Source: Bradyrhizobium sp. WSM1417 (GTDB lineage Bacteria > Pseudomonadota > Alphaproteobacteria > Rhizobiales > Xanthobacteraceae). From it: a DNA stretch of 64,000 bases. The notes under the pieces are model-generated. The model saw only the letters and a program-made list of their open reading frames with translations, did no database searches and had not been told where the DNA came from. This document shows, piece by piece, positions 36,098 through 45,235 of this stretch (positions within the stretch are counted from its first letter, which is position 1; every line of letters begins with the position of its first letter). The DNA lies in the NCBI RefSeq assembly GCF_000515415.1, contig NZ_KI911783.1, positions 5,753,831 to 5,817,830 of the forward strand, written 5' to 3'. A program made the position numbers and the translations under genes.

Positions 36098-36389
36098 ATA
36101 ACGCAGCAGGATGGAAAGCGAATAAAATTGATATCGGAAATAGGTATCTTGCACCGGCTGTGAGGAAATCGCGGCGCCGCTGGAATAAGCCGGCGGTGCC
36201 GGTGTTTGTCGGTCCTGCTTGGTAGCGCTGACAATTCAAATCGCAACACGAAACGGAGCAGCGGAGAGCATCCGCTTTCGCACACGAGACTGGCGGTAAT
36301 AAGATATGGGAAATTAGTGCGCTGAATGAGAAGTGTTCACTAGGCACGAAGACCAGCGTCGGGCCGCATGCGGCATCACCGCTCAAGCA

Positions 36390-37463
36390 CTACCGCGCGA
36401 CGACTTCCACTTCGCCGTCGACGCCGTTGACGACGTTGAACCCGCGCTCGTAGACCTTGCCCTCGTTCTTGGCGATGGCGCGGTATTCGCCCTCGGAGAG
36501 CACGACGCGTGGGAAGGCGCCGATCGATTCCTTGATGACGTCGCCGCCGGGGGTCAGCACCGACCAGGCGGTGTTGGCGAGCGCCTCGCCGCCCCTGTCG
36601 CTGACGAGCTTGAGCGTGATGACGGCGGCGCGGTGGGTGATGGTGACGTCGGTGAGCTTGCTGGCCTGGACGCGGATGTCCGAGCGCACCACCGAATTGG
36701 CATCGCCGTAGTTCGAGATGATGTAGTAGGTGCCTTCCGGCAGCAGCACGACGTCACCGGCGGCGACGTTCGGCACCAAGGAGGCGCGCTCGCCGGATTC
36801 GAACTGGCTGCCCTTGTAGATCGCGAACGAAATCTGGTTTTGCGGAATGCGGCTGGTGCCGACGCGGCCCTCGATGCGCAAGCCTCCGGCGGGCAGCACG
36901 AAGGACTCACGATCGGTCTCGGCTTTCAGGCTGACGGTGCGCACCGCGCTGACGAGGCCAAAAGCGACATGCACGACGTAATTGCCGGGCGGCAGCACGA
37001 TGTTTGGCGTGGCATTGCGGTCCTCGCGGATCAGCTTGAAGGTGCCGTTCTCGTCGGGACGATCGGCAAACACGCGCCAGACCAGGCCGCTGGTGATCGG
37101 GGGGGTGTCCTTGCCGTATTTCGCCGTCAGCGACAGCACGCCCTGTCCGGGCACGGCCGCGTTGAGCGGCGCGGCGGACGGCACGGTCGTGACCGCGGGC
37201 GGCGGCATGCTGGGCGTGGTCGGCTGCAACAGGGTCGGCGGCAGGCTCGGCGGTCCGGCACCCGGGCCGGAGGGCGGCGCCAGACTGACCGCGCCGCCGG
37301 GATCGGGCACCGAAGCGGGCGGCACCGGCGGTGGACGATCGGAGAAAAGCTGCGCCTGCGCAGCATTTTGGCCAAGGGTATAGAGGCAGGCAGCAAGGAC
37401 CAGCGCCGGCAGCAGCGATGCGCTGCGCCGCCATCCGATGATGCCGTCACCCCCGAGAGTCAT
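36390..37463 (-). CDS. Exported proline-rich protein with carboxypeptidase-regulatory-like repeats
   Basis: A 357-residue protein. The signal peptide ends at AAQA. Residues 38-105 are a Pro/Ser/Gly-rich linker (PPPVPPASVPDPGG..PPSLPPTLLQP). From residue about 110 come repeated beta units: SLTAKYGKDTPP, VLPPGNYVVHVAFGLVSAVRTV, VLLPEGTYYIISNYGDANSVVRSDIRV, VVLSEGEYRAIAKNEGKVYERGF. The P/E-G-x-Y pattern resembles Ig-like or CarboxypepD_reg modules. AGGTGG precedes the ATG. It is probably an envelope or cell-surface structural protein. Confidence 0.72.
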   Translation of the reverse strand: MTLGGDGIIGWRRSASLLPALVLAACLYTLGQNAAQAQLFSDRPPPVPPASVPDPGGAVSLAPPSGPGAGPPSLPPTLLQPTTPSMPPPAVTTVPSAAPLNAAVPGQGVLSLTAKYGKDTPPITSGLVWRVFADRPDENGTFKLIREDRNATPNIVLPPGNYVVHVAFGLVSAVRTVSLKAETDRESFVLPAGGLRIEGRVGTSRIPQNQISFAIYKGSQFESGERASLVPNVAAGDVVLLPEGTYYIISNYGDANSVVRSDIRVQASKLTDVTITHRAAVITLKLVSDRGGEALANTAWSVLTPGGDVIKESIGAFPRVVLSEGEYRAIAKNEGKVYERGFNVVNGVDGEVEVVAR

Positions 37464-37703
37464 GCCACCTGCTTTTCACCGAAAACGCGGCAAATTCAAG
37501 CCTCTGTCCCCCTGAGAAATACGGCCCGACAGGTTTTGGAACCCGGTTGACGCCTGCGTGATTACTCGAGAGGCAGCCGGGCCTCGCCATACTCCTGCCC
37601 CGCGCGCTTCCCAAACCGGCATAAACCATGCTTCGGCCCGGTTCTGGCGGAGCGCGAGTGCGGTGCCTAGTCTGATGGCGGGTCCCGGCGTAGGAGAGTT
37701 TCG

Positions 37704-38747
37704 GTGCTGGACATATTGAAGGGTCGGGGTTCAAACAGCGATAAGGTCGCCGAGAAAGTCGGCCTGGGCAGCATCCGCCGGCCGGTCATCGGCCTTGCGC
37801 TTGGCGGCGGCGCAGCGCGCGGCTTCGCTCATATCGGCATTATCCGGACCCTGCTCGCCAACGGTATCGTGCCTGACGTCGTGGTCGGCACCTCGATCGG
37901 CGCGGTGGTCGGCGGCCTCTATGCGGCCGGCCGGCTCGATACGCTGGAAGAGTGGGGCCGCAGCCTGCAAGGCATGCGCAACATCCTCGGCTATCTCGAC
38001 ATCCGGCTCAACGGCTCCGGCCTGATCGGCGGCGAGAAGCTGGCGACCCGGCTCGAGGCCGCCTGCGGCCAGAGCCAGATCGAGGATCTCCCGATCAAGT
38101 TCGCCGCCGTCGCGACCGAGGTCCGCACCGGCCACGAGATCTGGCTGACGCGCGGCCGCGTGGTCGACGCGATGCGCGCCTCCTATGCGCTGCCGGGCAT
38201 CTTCTCTCCGGTCCTGATCGGCGATCGCTGGCTGGTCGACGGCGCATTGGTGAACCCGGTGCCGGTCTCGGCCGCGCGCGCGCTCGGGGCGGAAATCGTC
38301 ATCGCCGCAAATCTTTCCAGCGACATCTTCACCTATTCGACGACGGTCTATTCGCACGGCGCGATACCTGAACCGGTGATCCCCGCGACCGAAGAGCCGG
38401 CGTCAAAGCGGCGCTTCCCGAGATTCTTCTCGCCTGAGAAGACGGTGAAGCGCGAGTTCTTCGGCGGCGGCAGCGCCCGGCCCGGCCTCTCTTCGGTGAT
38501 GGTCGACGCCTTCAACATCATGCAGGACCGCATCACCCGCGCGCGCCTCGCCGGCGATCCGCCCGATATGCTGATCACACCGCGGATCGGCCAATTCGGC
38601 TGGTTCGATTTCCACCGCTCCGAGGACCTCATCGCCCTGGGCACCCGCGCGGCCGAGCGTGCGCTGGAGTCCATCAAGGAGGCCATCCACGAGCTGGCGC
38701 CCGCGCCCGAGGGCACCGCGCCCAAAGCCGACCAGCAGCAGGACTGA
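37704..38747 (+). CDS. Patatin-like phospholipase (RssA/YchK-type)
   Basis: A 347-residue protein. The oxyanion loop is GGGAARG (residues 34-40), nucleophile S64 in GTSIG, and D179 in DGALVNPVP, the Ser-Asp dyad of patatins. The segment after 200 (DIFTYSTTVYSHG) and the C-terminal DAFNIMQDRITRARL match bacterial RssA-like proteins. It probably hydrolyses membrane phospholipids from the cytoplasmic side. It starts with GTG at 37704, 7 nt after AGGAGAG. It is convergent with the CBS gene. Confidence 0.93.
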   Translation: MLDILKGRGSNSDKVAEKVGLGSIRRPVIGLALGGGAARGFAHIGIIRTLLANGIVPDVVVGTSIGAVVGGLYAAGRLDTLEEWGRSLQGMRNILGYLDIRLNGSGLIGGEKLATRLEAACGQSQIEDLPIKFAAVATEVRTGHEIWLTRGRVVDAMRASYALPGIFSPVLIGDRWLVDGALVNPVPVSAARALGAEIVIAANLSSDIFTYSTTVYSHGAIPEPVIPATEEPASKRRFPRFFSPEKTVKREFFGGGSARPGLSSVMVDAFNIMQDRITRARLAGDPPDMLITPRIGQFGWFDFHRSEDLIALGTRAAERALESIKEAIHELAPAPEGTAPKADQQQD

Positions 38748-38764
38748 TCGGCCCGTCTTATTGG

Positions 38765-39193
38765 TCAGGCGGTCTTGATGTAGTCGCGCAGGGCTTCCTG
38801 CTCGGACTCGTATTCCTGCACCCGGCGCTTGACGATGTCGCCGATCGAGATCAGGCCGACCACCTTGCCGTTGTCGACCACGGGCAGATGGCGGAACTTG
38901 CCGGTGGTCATCATCTCCATGAGCTCGGCGACCGTGTCGGTCTCCTTGCAGGTGACGACCTTGCGGGTCATGACCTGCGAGACCGGCTCCTCCAGTGCGC
39001 CGGCGCCGCGCTCGCCGATCACCCGCACGATGTCGCGCTCCGACAGGATGCCTTCCAGCCGGCTCTGGTTCATCACCAGCACCGCGCCGATCTTCTTCTC
39101 ACCGAGCAGTTTGACCGCGACCGCCAGCTTCGCGTCCGGCTCGACGCTCATGATCTGGTGGCCCTTGGTGTTGAGAATCGAACGTACCGTCAT
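38765..39193 (-). CDS. Two-CBS-domain protein
   Basis: A 142-residue protein made of two CBS motifs: the first about residues 8-65 (LAVAVKLLGEKKIGAVLVMNQSRLEGILSERDIVRVI) and the second about 74-130 (MTRKVVTCKETDTVAELMEMM, FRHLPVVDNGKVVGLISIGDIVK). CBS pairs bind adenine nucleotides and regulate partners. No catalytic domain is attached. AGGGAGG precedes the ATG at 39193, a very strong site, so it may be well expressed. It is monocistronic. Confidence 0.95.
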   Translation of the reverse strand: MTVRSILNTKGHQIMSVEPDAKLAVAVKLLGEKKIGAVLVMNQSRLEGILSERDIVRVIGERGAGALEEPVSQVMTRKVVTCKETDTVAELMEMMTTGKFRHLPVVDNGKVVGLISIGDIVKRRVQEYESEQEALRDYIKTA

Positions 39194-39382
39194 TGTCGCC
39201 TCCCTGAATCGAAACCGTCCGCTGTTCGCGGTCCGGACTTGTTCTTCGAGTCTTCAACTAACAGTTTCAGCGCCGGTTTCACGCTCGGGCGCTTTGCGAA
39301 GCATCGCCGCTAGCGGGCTGTCGCTTCGGAACATTCTTCTCGGGAATGATGGATGAATTCGGGCGGCGCCGCAAGCGCCGCT

Positions 39383-40219
39383 TCAAATACGGTCTGAAAT
39401 GTCCTGTGATGACGCATCCGCAGCATCGCGTCGCGCGCGCGGCACGGGATCGAACAGCGTGAACAGCAACAGGCCGGCAAGGAAGCCGCCGATATGGGCC
39501 TGCCAGGCAACGCTCGTGGTCTCGCTATCGACGCCGATCGCGCCGACGCCGAAGACGATGTTGACCCCGAACCACACCGCGAGAAAACCGAGCACCCGCC
39601 CGTCGCGCAGCGCGCGCGACAGCGGCAGCGCCGGAACTCTTGCGGCGGTATCGGCATCCGATCGGCTGAACGACAGGAAGCTGCCGCGAACGAAGGCGAA
39701 GCGGATCGCCGCCGCCATCGCGCCGGACACCGAGGCCGAGGCGCCGATCATCGGCGCCACCGCGTGCTCATGGGTGACGAGATGGGCGAGCGCGCCGGCC
39801 GCCGCCGTCACCGCGAGGAACAGGAAGAACCTGATGGCGCCAAAGCGCCGCGCCAGCGCGCTGCCGAACGGCAACAGCCAGAGCACGTTGAAGCCGAGAT
39901 GGGTGAGATTGGCGTGCAGCAGCGAATAAGTGACGAAGGTCCAGACCTTGGCGCCGGCACCTCCGGGAATCTCCAGATTGAGCAGCGAGGAATCGTAGCG
40001 CTTGGGGATGAAGCCGAAGACGTCGATGGTCCAGTTCTCGAGCTCCGGCGGCAGCAGCACCCGCAGATGGATCACCGCGAGCAAGAGGATATAGGCCGTC
40101 AGCGCCAACGGCAGCGTCAGGATCGGCTCGCGCGGCGCCGCCTCAACGACGGCCGGCCCCCCTAGCGAAGCATCTTGCGAGGAGGGATCTTGCGGCGGAG
40201 AATTTGGCGGGGAATCCAA
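39383..40219 (-). CDS. Rhomboid-family intramembrane serine protease
   Basis: About 278 residues with six or more predicted spans. The catalytic Ser is in the GASASVSG motif on TM4, and the catalytic His in QAHIGGFLAGLLL on TM6. The L1-loop motif (ENWTIDVFGFIP) and SLLHANLTHLGFNVLWLLPFG also fit. Length is moderately long, with a Pro/Ser-rich head before TM1. The start is uncertain: a TTG at 40219 has no clear ribosome site and neither has one at 40309. It should cleave membrane-anchored substrates. Confidence 0.9.
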   Translation of the reverse strand: MDSPPNSPPQDPSSQDASLGGPAVVEAAPREPILTLPLALTAYILLLAVIHLRVLLPPELENWTIDVFGFIPKRYDSSLLNLEIPGGAGAKVWTFVTYSLLHANLTHLGFNVLWLLPFGSALARRFGAIRFFLFLAVTAAAGALAHLVTHEHAVAPMIGASASVSGAMAAAIRFAFVRGSFLSFSRSDADTAARVPALPLSRALRDGRVLGFLAVWFGVNIVFGVGAIGVDSETTSVAWQAHIGGFLAGLLLFTLFDPVPRARRDAADASSQDISDRI

Positions 40220-40316
40220 GGCGGCTTCGCTTTCAGGCGCGTCGGAGCAACAGGCGTAACGACAGGCCTTGGAGATAGTCGCCTTTGCCCGCCCTGCGCA
40301 AGTGCACAAAAGGAAA

Positions 40317-40343
40317 AGGCAGGGCCCTGGGAAAGCCCTGCCT
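40317..40343 (-). terminator. Intrinsic terminator without an assigned gene
   Basis: On the minus strand, AGGCAGGGC / GCCCTGCCT form a 9-bp stem with a 9-nt loop, followed by TTTCCTTTT. That is a clear Rho-independent shape. No annotated protein gene ends here; the rhomboid gene begins downstream. Confidence 0.65.
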
Positions 40344-40505
40344 ATCCGTGTCGGACTTCCGGTACCCAGAGAGACGGGAGTATCCCCACCCCTCCCCGCG
40401 GCCGGTGACCAAACTGTTTGACGCCTGTGTACAGGCCTCGCCGAGAACCTGGAGAAAAGCGGCGAGGCTTGCGACCGCGGTCACCATAGCAGCGGGGCGG
40501 CGCAT
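40344..40505 (-). ncRNA. Possible small RNA or leader ending in the 40317-40343 terminator
   Basis: The stretch ends in a strong minus-strand terminator, lies in a 460-nt gap between two genes, and shows several short inverted motifs (ACCCAGAGAG region, GGTCACC... GGTGACC around 40411). It also contains the C-rich block CCCCACCCCTCCCC (40384-40397) repeated at 54039. A minus-strand frame beginning MVTAVASLAAFLQVLG (40487) runs through it and could be a leader peptide. The 5' end cannot be set from sequence. Confidence 0.3.
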
Positions 40506-40683
40506 GGAAAGCGCATAGTTAATTTAACGTTAACGACGCAAAGGCAGCGCCGGGAGCGCCGAAAACGCCGCCGCGGCATGGACGCTGCAAAGCCCCTCCT
40601 GCACAACAACACAGGGATCGCGGCTGCACTGAAGCGGGACAGGTTTGTCCCGCAAGGTTGCGCCCCGGGGTAAGCGTTCAGTC

Positions 40684-41238
40684 ATGAAACATCCGTCGAG
40701 CCGCGAGTTCTTCGCATATTGGAACGAGAAGCGCGGCACTGCGCGAGCCCCTGACCGGGCCGATATCGATCCGGCCGCCGTGCGCGGCCTCCTCGGTGAC
40801 ATCTTCGTGCTGTCCTGCGAGCCCAATCTCGGCTTCCCGTTCCGCGTTGCCGGCACGCGCGTCTGCGCGCTCGCAGGGTACGACCTCAAGGACTCGAGCT
40901 TTGCGGCGCTGTTTGACGAAGCCAGCCGCCGCGAGATCGAGGAGATCACGACCATCGTCGCCGACGAGAGCCTCGGCGCAATCGCCGGCGTCACCGCCGC
41001 GCGCGAGGACGGCAGCAAGGCGCATCTCGAACTGCTGCTGCTGCCGTTCAACGCCCGCCCGCATACGCCGGTGAGCGTGACAGGCGTGCTCGCGCCGTTC
41101 GACGACGAATGCGGCGCGCTCGGCCCGTTCGCCCTCACCTCCTGGCGCTATCTGCACCAGCCGGAAAAACTGCTGCCGCGCGCGATCCGCAAGCTGCAGA
41201 TCGCACGCGGGCTGATGGTCTATGAGGGGCTGCGCTAG
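40684..41238 (+). CDS. PAS_5-type PAS domain protein (184 aa)
   Basis: A single-domain protein. It matches the alphaproteobacterial PAS_5 pattern: SREFFAYWNEKRGTARAPDRADIDPAAVRGLLGDIFVL, then PFRVAGTRVCALAGYDLKDSSFAALF and LHQPEKLLPRAI. PAS domains bind small ligands or serve as dimer modules; no kinase or output domain is attached here. The ATG at 40684 gives MKHPSSREFF. It is monocistronic. A role in stress or cell-cycle sensing is inference from family context. Confidence 0.82.
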   Translation: MKHPSSREFFAYWNEKRGTARAPDRADIDPAAVRGLLGDIFVLSCEPNLGFPFRVAGTRVCALAGYDLKDSSFAALFDEASRREIEEITTIVADESLGAIAGVTAAREDGSKAHLELLLLPFNARPHTPVSVTGVLAPFDDECGALGPFALTSWRYLHQPEKLLPRAIRKLQIARGLMVYEGLR

Positions 41239-41251
41239 CAGTGCACCCTGC

Positions 41252-41641
41252 TCACGGCATCGCCAGATGCCAGGCGCCGTTCAGAAAGCCGTCGCCGGTG
41301 ACGTCGCCGGGCTTGGTATCCTTGGCGAAGGTGTAGAGCGGCTTGCCCTTGTAGGCCCATTGCTTGGAGCCGTCGTCGCGGGTGATGACGGTGTAGCTGT
41401 CGGCGGCGGCATCGCTCGCCTCGGCCTTCAGCACCGGCCAGTTGGTCGCACACGGACCATTGCAGGCCGACTTGCCGTCCGCGTCCTTGTCGAAAGTATA
41501 GAGCGACATGCCCTTGGCATCGGTAAGCACGTTGCCCTTGTCGGTCTTGCCGGTCTTGGTCGGCGGTGCCGCGAAAGCAGCGGGAACCAGCGCCAGCGAT
41601 ATTGCGAGCGTGAGCGCGAGGCGGATCGAGGATGTCGTCAT
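41252..41641 (-). CDS. Exported COG4315-type protein (Lipoprotein_15 repeats)
   Basis: A 129-residue periplasmic protein. A signal peptide (residues 1-24, ending AFAA) is followed by two copies of the secreted repeat with the L-Y-T-F-x-x-D pattern: GMSLYTFDKDADGKSACNGPCATNWP and KGKPLYTFAKDTKPGDVTGDG. The two Cys of ACNGPC are kept. This family occurs widely in soil bacteria as predicted lipoproteins; here there is no lipobox. The ATG at 41641 begins MTTSSIRLALT; a longer reading adds an unlikely head. Confidence 0.88.
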   Translation of the reverse strand: MTTSSIRLALTLAISLALVPAAFAAPPTKTGKTDKGNVLTDAKGMSLYTFDKDADGKSACNGPCATNWPVLKAEASDAAADSYTVITRDDGSKQWAYKGKPLYTFAKDTKPGDVTGDGFLNGAWHLAMP

Positions 41642-41790
41642 GGTCTCTCCTGTCATGCAATGGGCTTGCATGGGTAGGACGCCGCGCGAGACGTCATATT
41701 CCTGAGATGGTGGCAAGGATATTTTTCGCTGCACGCTCCGTCGCATCGGAATAAACTGGGATGATGGAGACGCAACGACGACGGATCGAC

Positions 41791-42297
41791 ATGAGCAAGC
41801 CGCATTGGCGTCCCGCGAACGCCTCCGATCTGCCGGCGATCAGCATGATCGCAGCGCGGATCCATTCTGATCTGCCTGAGCGGCTTGAGGTGTTCGCGGA
41901 AAAGATGAGGCTCTATCCCGAGGGCTGCCGCGTGCTCGCCGCGGACGACGGGATCGTCGGCTACGGTCTCGCGCATCCCTGGATGCAGCACCGGATTCCG
42001 CCGCTCGACGGCCTCCTCGCGCAATTGCCCGGCGATGCGGATTGCCTCTATTTGCATGACGTCGCGGTGCTGCCAGACTTTCGCGGCGGCGTCGCGCGCG
42101 ACTATGTCGTCGCGATCGAACAGCTCGCGCGCGCGTCAGGGATCGCGACGCTCGCATTGGTGTCGGTCTACGCCACGCGGCCACTGTGGGAACGTCTGGG
42201 CTTTCGGCCGGTCACGGCGGATGCGGAACTCCGCGCAAAGCTCGCATCTTACGGTAACAGCGCGACGTACATGCTGCGCCACCTGATTGCGACTTAA
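41791..42297 (+). CDS. GNAT-family N-acetyltransferase
   Basis: A 168-residue protein with the GNAT fold. Motif A, the acetyl-CoA site, is LHDVAVLPDFRGGVARDYVVAIEQ, close to the V-x-x-x-x-R/Q-G-x-G/A consensus; the following FRPV segment and the LYATRPLWERLGF beta-5 are typical. The acceptor is unknown. A start at 41791 (MSKPHWRPA) gives the family N-terminus; one at 41761 is possible. It is divergent from the COG4315 gene with about 120 nt between starts. Confidence 0.88.
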   Translation: MSKPHWRPANASDLPAISMIAARIHSDLPERLEVFAEKMRLYPEGCRVLAADDGIVGYGLAHPWMQHRIPPLDGLLAQLPGDADCLYLHDVAVLPDFRGGVARDYVVAIEQLARASGIATLALVSVYATRPLWERLGFRPVTADAELRAKLASYGNSATYMLRHLIAT

Positions 42298-42424
42298 CGA
42301 CCCTGCCCCGCCGGCGCAGCTCACGCTGGCGTGAAGCTATTCCCTCGAACCGGGTTCGATCAGCTCTCGTCGAAGAACTGTGCGGACCGTTCTGGTCTCG
42401 CCGAATCGAGGCTGGAGAATTTCC

Positions 42425-42715
42425 ATGAAACTCACATTGTCGAAACTTGCTTTGCTTGCATTAACGGCGACGGCCGCGTTCAGCGCAACCAGCGCCAACG
42501 CGGCTCAATTCCGGACCTATGGCTGCGATTCCGCTTTCTTCGAGGGCTGCGGCATCGTGATCGGGCAGCCAACCCCGGGCGGCAGAAGCCGCGTCAGCGT
42601 CACTCACGACACCTCGCCCACCTACATGAAGCAGACCGATCCCCGCTACAGCTCGTCCATGCGCGATGCCGGCGGCGGTGGCGGCGGAGGTGGTGGCGGC
42701 GGCGGAGGCCGCTGA
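42425..42715 (+). CDS. Exported protein with polyglycine tail (96 aa)
   Basis: A signal peptide (MKLTLSKLALLALTATAAF..ANA) is followed by a short mature chain. It includes FRTYGCDSAFFEGCGIVIG, with two Cys, and ends in DAGGGGG... a run of about 13 Gly before a final Arg. The tail DNA is an almost pure GGT/GGC/GGA stretch, a likely slippage site. GGAG is 6 nt before the ATG at 42425. No family is recognised. A hairpin at 42734 follows. Confidence 0.7.
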   Translation: MKLTLSKLALLALTATAAFSATSANAAQFRTYGCDSAFFEGCGIVIGQPTPGGRSRVSVTHDTSPTYMKQTDPRYSSSMRDAGGGGGGGGGGGGGR

Positions 42716-42733
42716 GCCCATCTGACTTTTCAG

Positions 42734-42765
42734 ATGATGTCGCCGGTGTAATCCGGCGGCATCAT
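42734..42765. terminator. Shared hairpin between convergent genes
   Basis: A 13-bp stem with one G-T pair (ATGATGTCGCCGG / CCGGCGGCATCAT) and a 6-nt loop lies between the polyglycine gene stop (42715) and the helicase stop (42792). It may act in both directions; no long T-run follows. Confidence 0.5.
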
Positions 42766-42791
42766 TGCTGTCCCTGCTGAACGGGGCCCGT

Positions 42792-44786
42792 TCAGCCGCG
42801 ATGCTTTTTCTTCTTCGGCTTCTTGCTCGGAGCACCCTTTTCAGACCACGGCGTGACCGAAGGTTCGGAATGGCCCGGCTTGATCTTATGCTTCTTTTTT
42901 TTCGCGAACCCCGAAGCGTCGTCGAATTTCGCCGGGTGATCGCCGTGCGGCTTGCCACGTGGCTTGAATTCGCTCTTGTCGCGCGCGCGTTCGCCCTGGC
43001 GTTCACGATGGTCGCTGTCGCCGCTTTCACGCCGCGGCGCGTGGGTCCGCTCTTCCGAAGCCGCTTGCCGCTGCGGCGCATCCGCCAGCGGCTCGAGGCG
43101 GATATTGTCTTCCTTGTCCGGACGCTTGATCTTCACGGCGAAGGATTCCGCGACCCGCTCGGAAATTTCGAACTCGGTCGTGGTGTCCATGATCTTGATC
43201 GCGCCGATATCGTTCTTGTCGATGCCGCCACGGCGGCAGATCATCGGTAACAACCAGCGTGCTTCCGCGTTCTTTTTTCGTCCGATGTTGGCCCGGAACC
43301 AGACGCTGCCATCCGCCATGCCATGTTTCGACGACGATTTTCCCGATTTGGGCCGAGCCCTTTCGGGCCGATCATCGCCACGCGATGCGCGGATATCGTC
43401 GCGCGGCGTACGAAAATCGTCGCGCGGCGTGCGCGTATCGTTGCGACCGCGATCCTCGCGCGGCCGGCTGCTCCGTTCGCCGGGATCCATGATGTCTTCG
43501 GGCGACGGCAGCCGCGCGCGATAGAGCCGTGCGAGTGACGCGGCGATCTCCTCGGCCGACCGCTCGGCCAACAGTGCCTGCGCCAGCGCCAGATCGTCGG
43601 CGGTGGTCTCCTCCGTGAACAGCACGTCCTTCATGCGCTCGTGATCGAGCTTGCGGATCTCATCCGGCTGCGGCGCCGTCCCCCAGACCGCGTCGATCCC
43701 CGAAACATTCAGCAGCATTTCCGCACGCCGCCGCCGCACGGGCGGCACCAGCATGACGCTCGTCCCCTTGCGGCCCGCGCGGCCGGTGCGGCCGGAGCGA
43801 TGCTGCATGACCTCGGCGTCGTTGGGCAGGTCCGCATGAATGACGAGATCGAGGCTCGGCAGATCGATGCCGCGGGCGGCGACGTCGGTTGCCACGCAGA
43901 CGCGCGAGCGTCCGTCCCGCAGCGACTGCAGCGCCGTGGTTCGTTCGTTCTGCGTCAATTCGCCTGACAAGGCGACCACGGAGAAGCCGCGCTCCAGCAG
44001 CGCCGCCTGCAAATGCCGAACGCCATCGCGCGTGCTGCAGAATACCAGGGCGCTCGGCGCCTCGTAGAAGCGCAACACGTTGACGACGGCGTGCTCGGCA
44101 TCCCCGGGCGCGATCCGGATCGCACGGTACTCGATATCGGCGTGACCGCCTTCGTCGCCCGCGACCTCGATCCGGAACGCCCGCTGCTGATACTGCTTGG
44201 CCAACGCGACGATGCCGCGCGGGAAAGTCGCCGAGAACATCAGGGTGCGGCGCGTGTCCGGCGTGGTCTTGAGGATGAACTCCATGTCCTCGCGAAAGCC
44301 GAGATTGAGCATCTCGTCGGCCTCGTCGAGCACGACCACCTTCAATTCCGAGATGTCGAGGCGGCCGCGGCGCAAATGATCGCACAACCGGCCGGGCGTG
44401 CCGACGACGATGTGGGCGCCGGCCGCAAGCTCGCGCTGCTCGCGCCTGGGGTCCATGCCGCCGACGCAGGAGACGACGCGCCCGCTCGCATGCTCGTACA
44501 ACCACGCCAGCTCGCGATGGACCTGCAAGGCAAGCTCGCGGGTCGGCGCCACGATCAGGGCAAGCGGTGCACCCGCCCGCTCGAACCGCTCGGCGTCGCC
44601 CAACAGGTCCTTGGCCATGGCCAGCCCATAGGCCAGGGTCTTGCCGGAGCCGGTCTGGGCCGAAACCAAGAGGTCGCGGTCAGCGGCCTCGTCCGTGAGC
44701 ACGGCGAGCTGAACGGGGGTCGGACGGTCGTAGTTGCGCTCGGCCAAAGCTCGGGCGAGCGGCGCACTCATGGTCGGAAAAGACAC
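42792..44786 (-). CDS. DEAD-box RNA helicase with C-terminal RNA-binding domain
   Basis: A 664-residue ATP-dependent RNA helicase. The core has a Q motif (RPTPVQLAVL), Walker A AQTGSGKT (43-50), DEAD (154-157) and SAT (185-187); helicase_C has ATDVAARGIDLP and HRSGRTGRAG. A DbpA/CsdA-like RNA-binding fold (GSVWFRANIGRKKNAEARWLLPMICRRGGI) precedes a very basic tail (KKKKHKIK, KKPKKKKHRG). Between them are imperfect repeats of TPRDDFR. It starts with GTG at 44786, 8 nt after AAGG. Role: ribosome assembly or cold-induced mRNA unwinding. Confidence 0.95.
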   Translation of the reverse strand: MSFPTMSAPLARALAERNYDRPTPVQLAVLTDEAADRDLLVSAQTGSGKTLAYGLAMAKDLLGDAERFERAGAPLALIVAPTRELALQVHRELAWLYEHASGRVVSCVGGMDPRREQRELAAGAHIVVGTPGRLCDHLRRGRLDISELKVVVLDEADEMLNLGFREDMEFILKTTPDTRRTLMFSATFPRGIVALAKQYQQRAFRIEVAGDEGGHADIEYRAIRIAPGDAEHAVVNVLRFYEAPSALVFCSTRDGVRHLQAALLERGFSVVALSGELTQNERTTALQSLRDGRSRVCVATDVAARGIDLPSLDLVIHADLPNDAEVMQHRSGRTGRAGRKGTSVMLVPPVRRRRAEMLLNVSGIDAVWGTAPQPDEIRKLDHERMKDVLFTEETTADDLALAQALLAERSAEEIAASLARLYRARLPSPEDIMDPGERSSRPREDRGRNDTRTPRDDFRTPRDDIRASRGDDRPERARPKSGKSSSKHGMADGSVWFRANIGRKKNAEARWLLPMICRRGGIDKNDIGAIKIMDTTTEFEISERVAESFAVKIKRPDKEDNIRLEPLADAPQRQAASEERTHAPRRESGDSDHRERQGERARDKSEFKPRGKPHGDHPAKFDDASGFAKKKKHKIKPGHSEPSVTPWSEKGAPSKKPKKKKHRG

Positions 44787-45235
44787 GGGATAAACCTTGG
44801 TTGGTCCAGGCGCGGAACGTCGAGCCGCGCGACCTGAAGCTGCGTAGGCGGCAAATGGTCCGGCCGCACGCGTGGTGATTTGATTTGGACGCTCTTTACG
44901 CCAAGTGCGGGCAAATCACCATGCTTATGACGCATGGCTTTGGTGATGCCGAGAATAAGCTTACCGGTCAGCTCGACCCACTACATCCAGCGTTTTCGAG
45001 CCGTTTTGCTGCATATAGCGGGATTTTGCGCTGACGCGGAGGATTTCCACGGCCGCCCGGCTCAATTTCACGCCATTGGGCGTGCCGGGATGTGCACATG
45101 ACCTCTCTCAGTCGAACGGCTTGGGGGGCGACTGCACGCTTTGCGACGAGACCATAGCCTTCGAAACCCAAGTCTTGTCGCCCCAGCGCGTCGCCCCCAA
45201 ATCGTGCCTCACGGGGAGGCAAAGAAGGGTGACAC
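44787..45235. other. 449-nt divergent intergenic region
   Basis: It holds the promoters of the helicase (minus) and cupin (plus) genes. It is lower in GC than its flanks, with a stem-like ATCACCATGC...GCATGG...GGTGAT arrangement near 44910-44955. A long 5' leader for a cold-type helicase is plausible. No gene is seen; several short frames lack ribosome sites. Confidence 0.5.
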
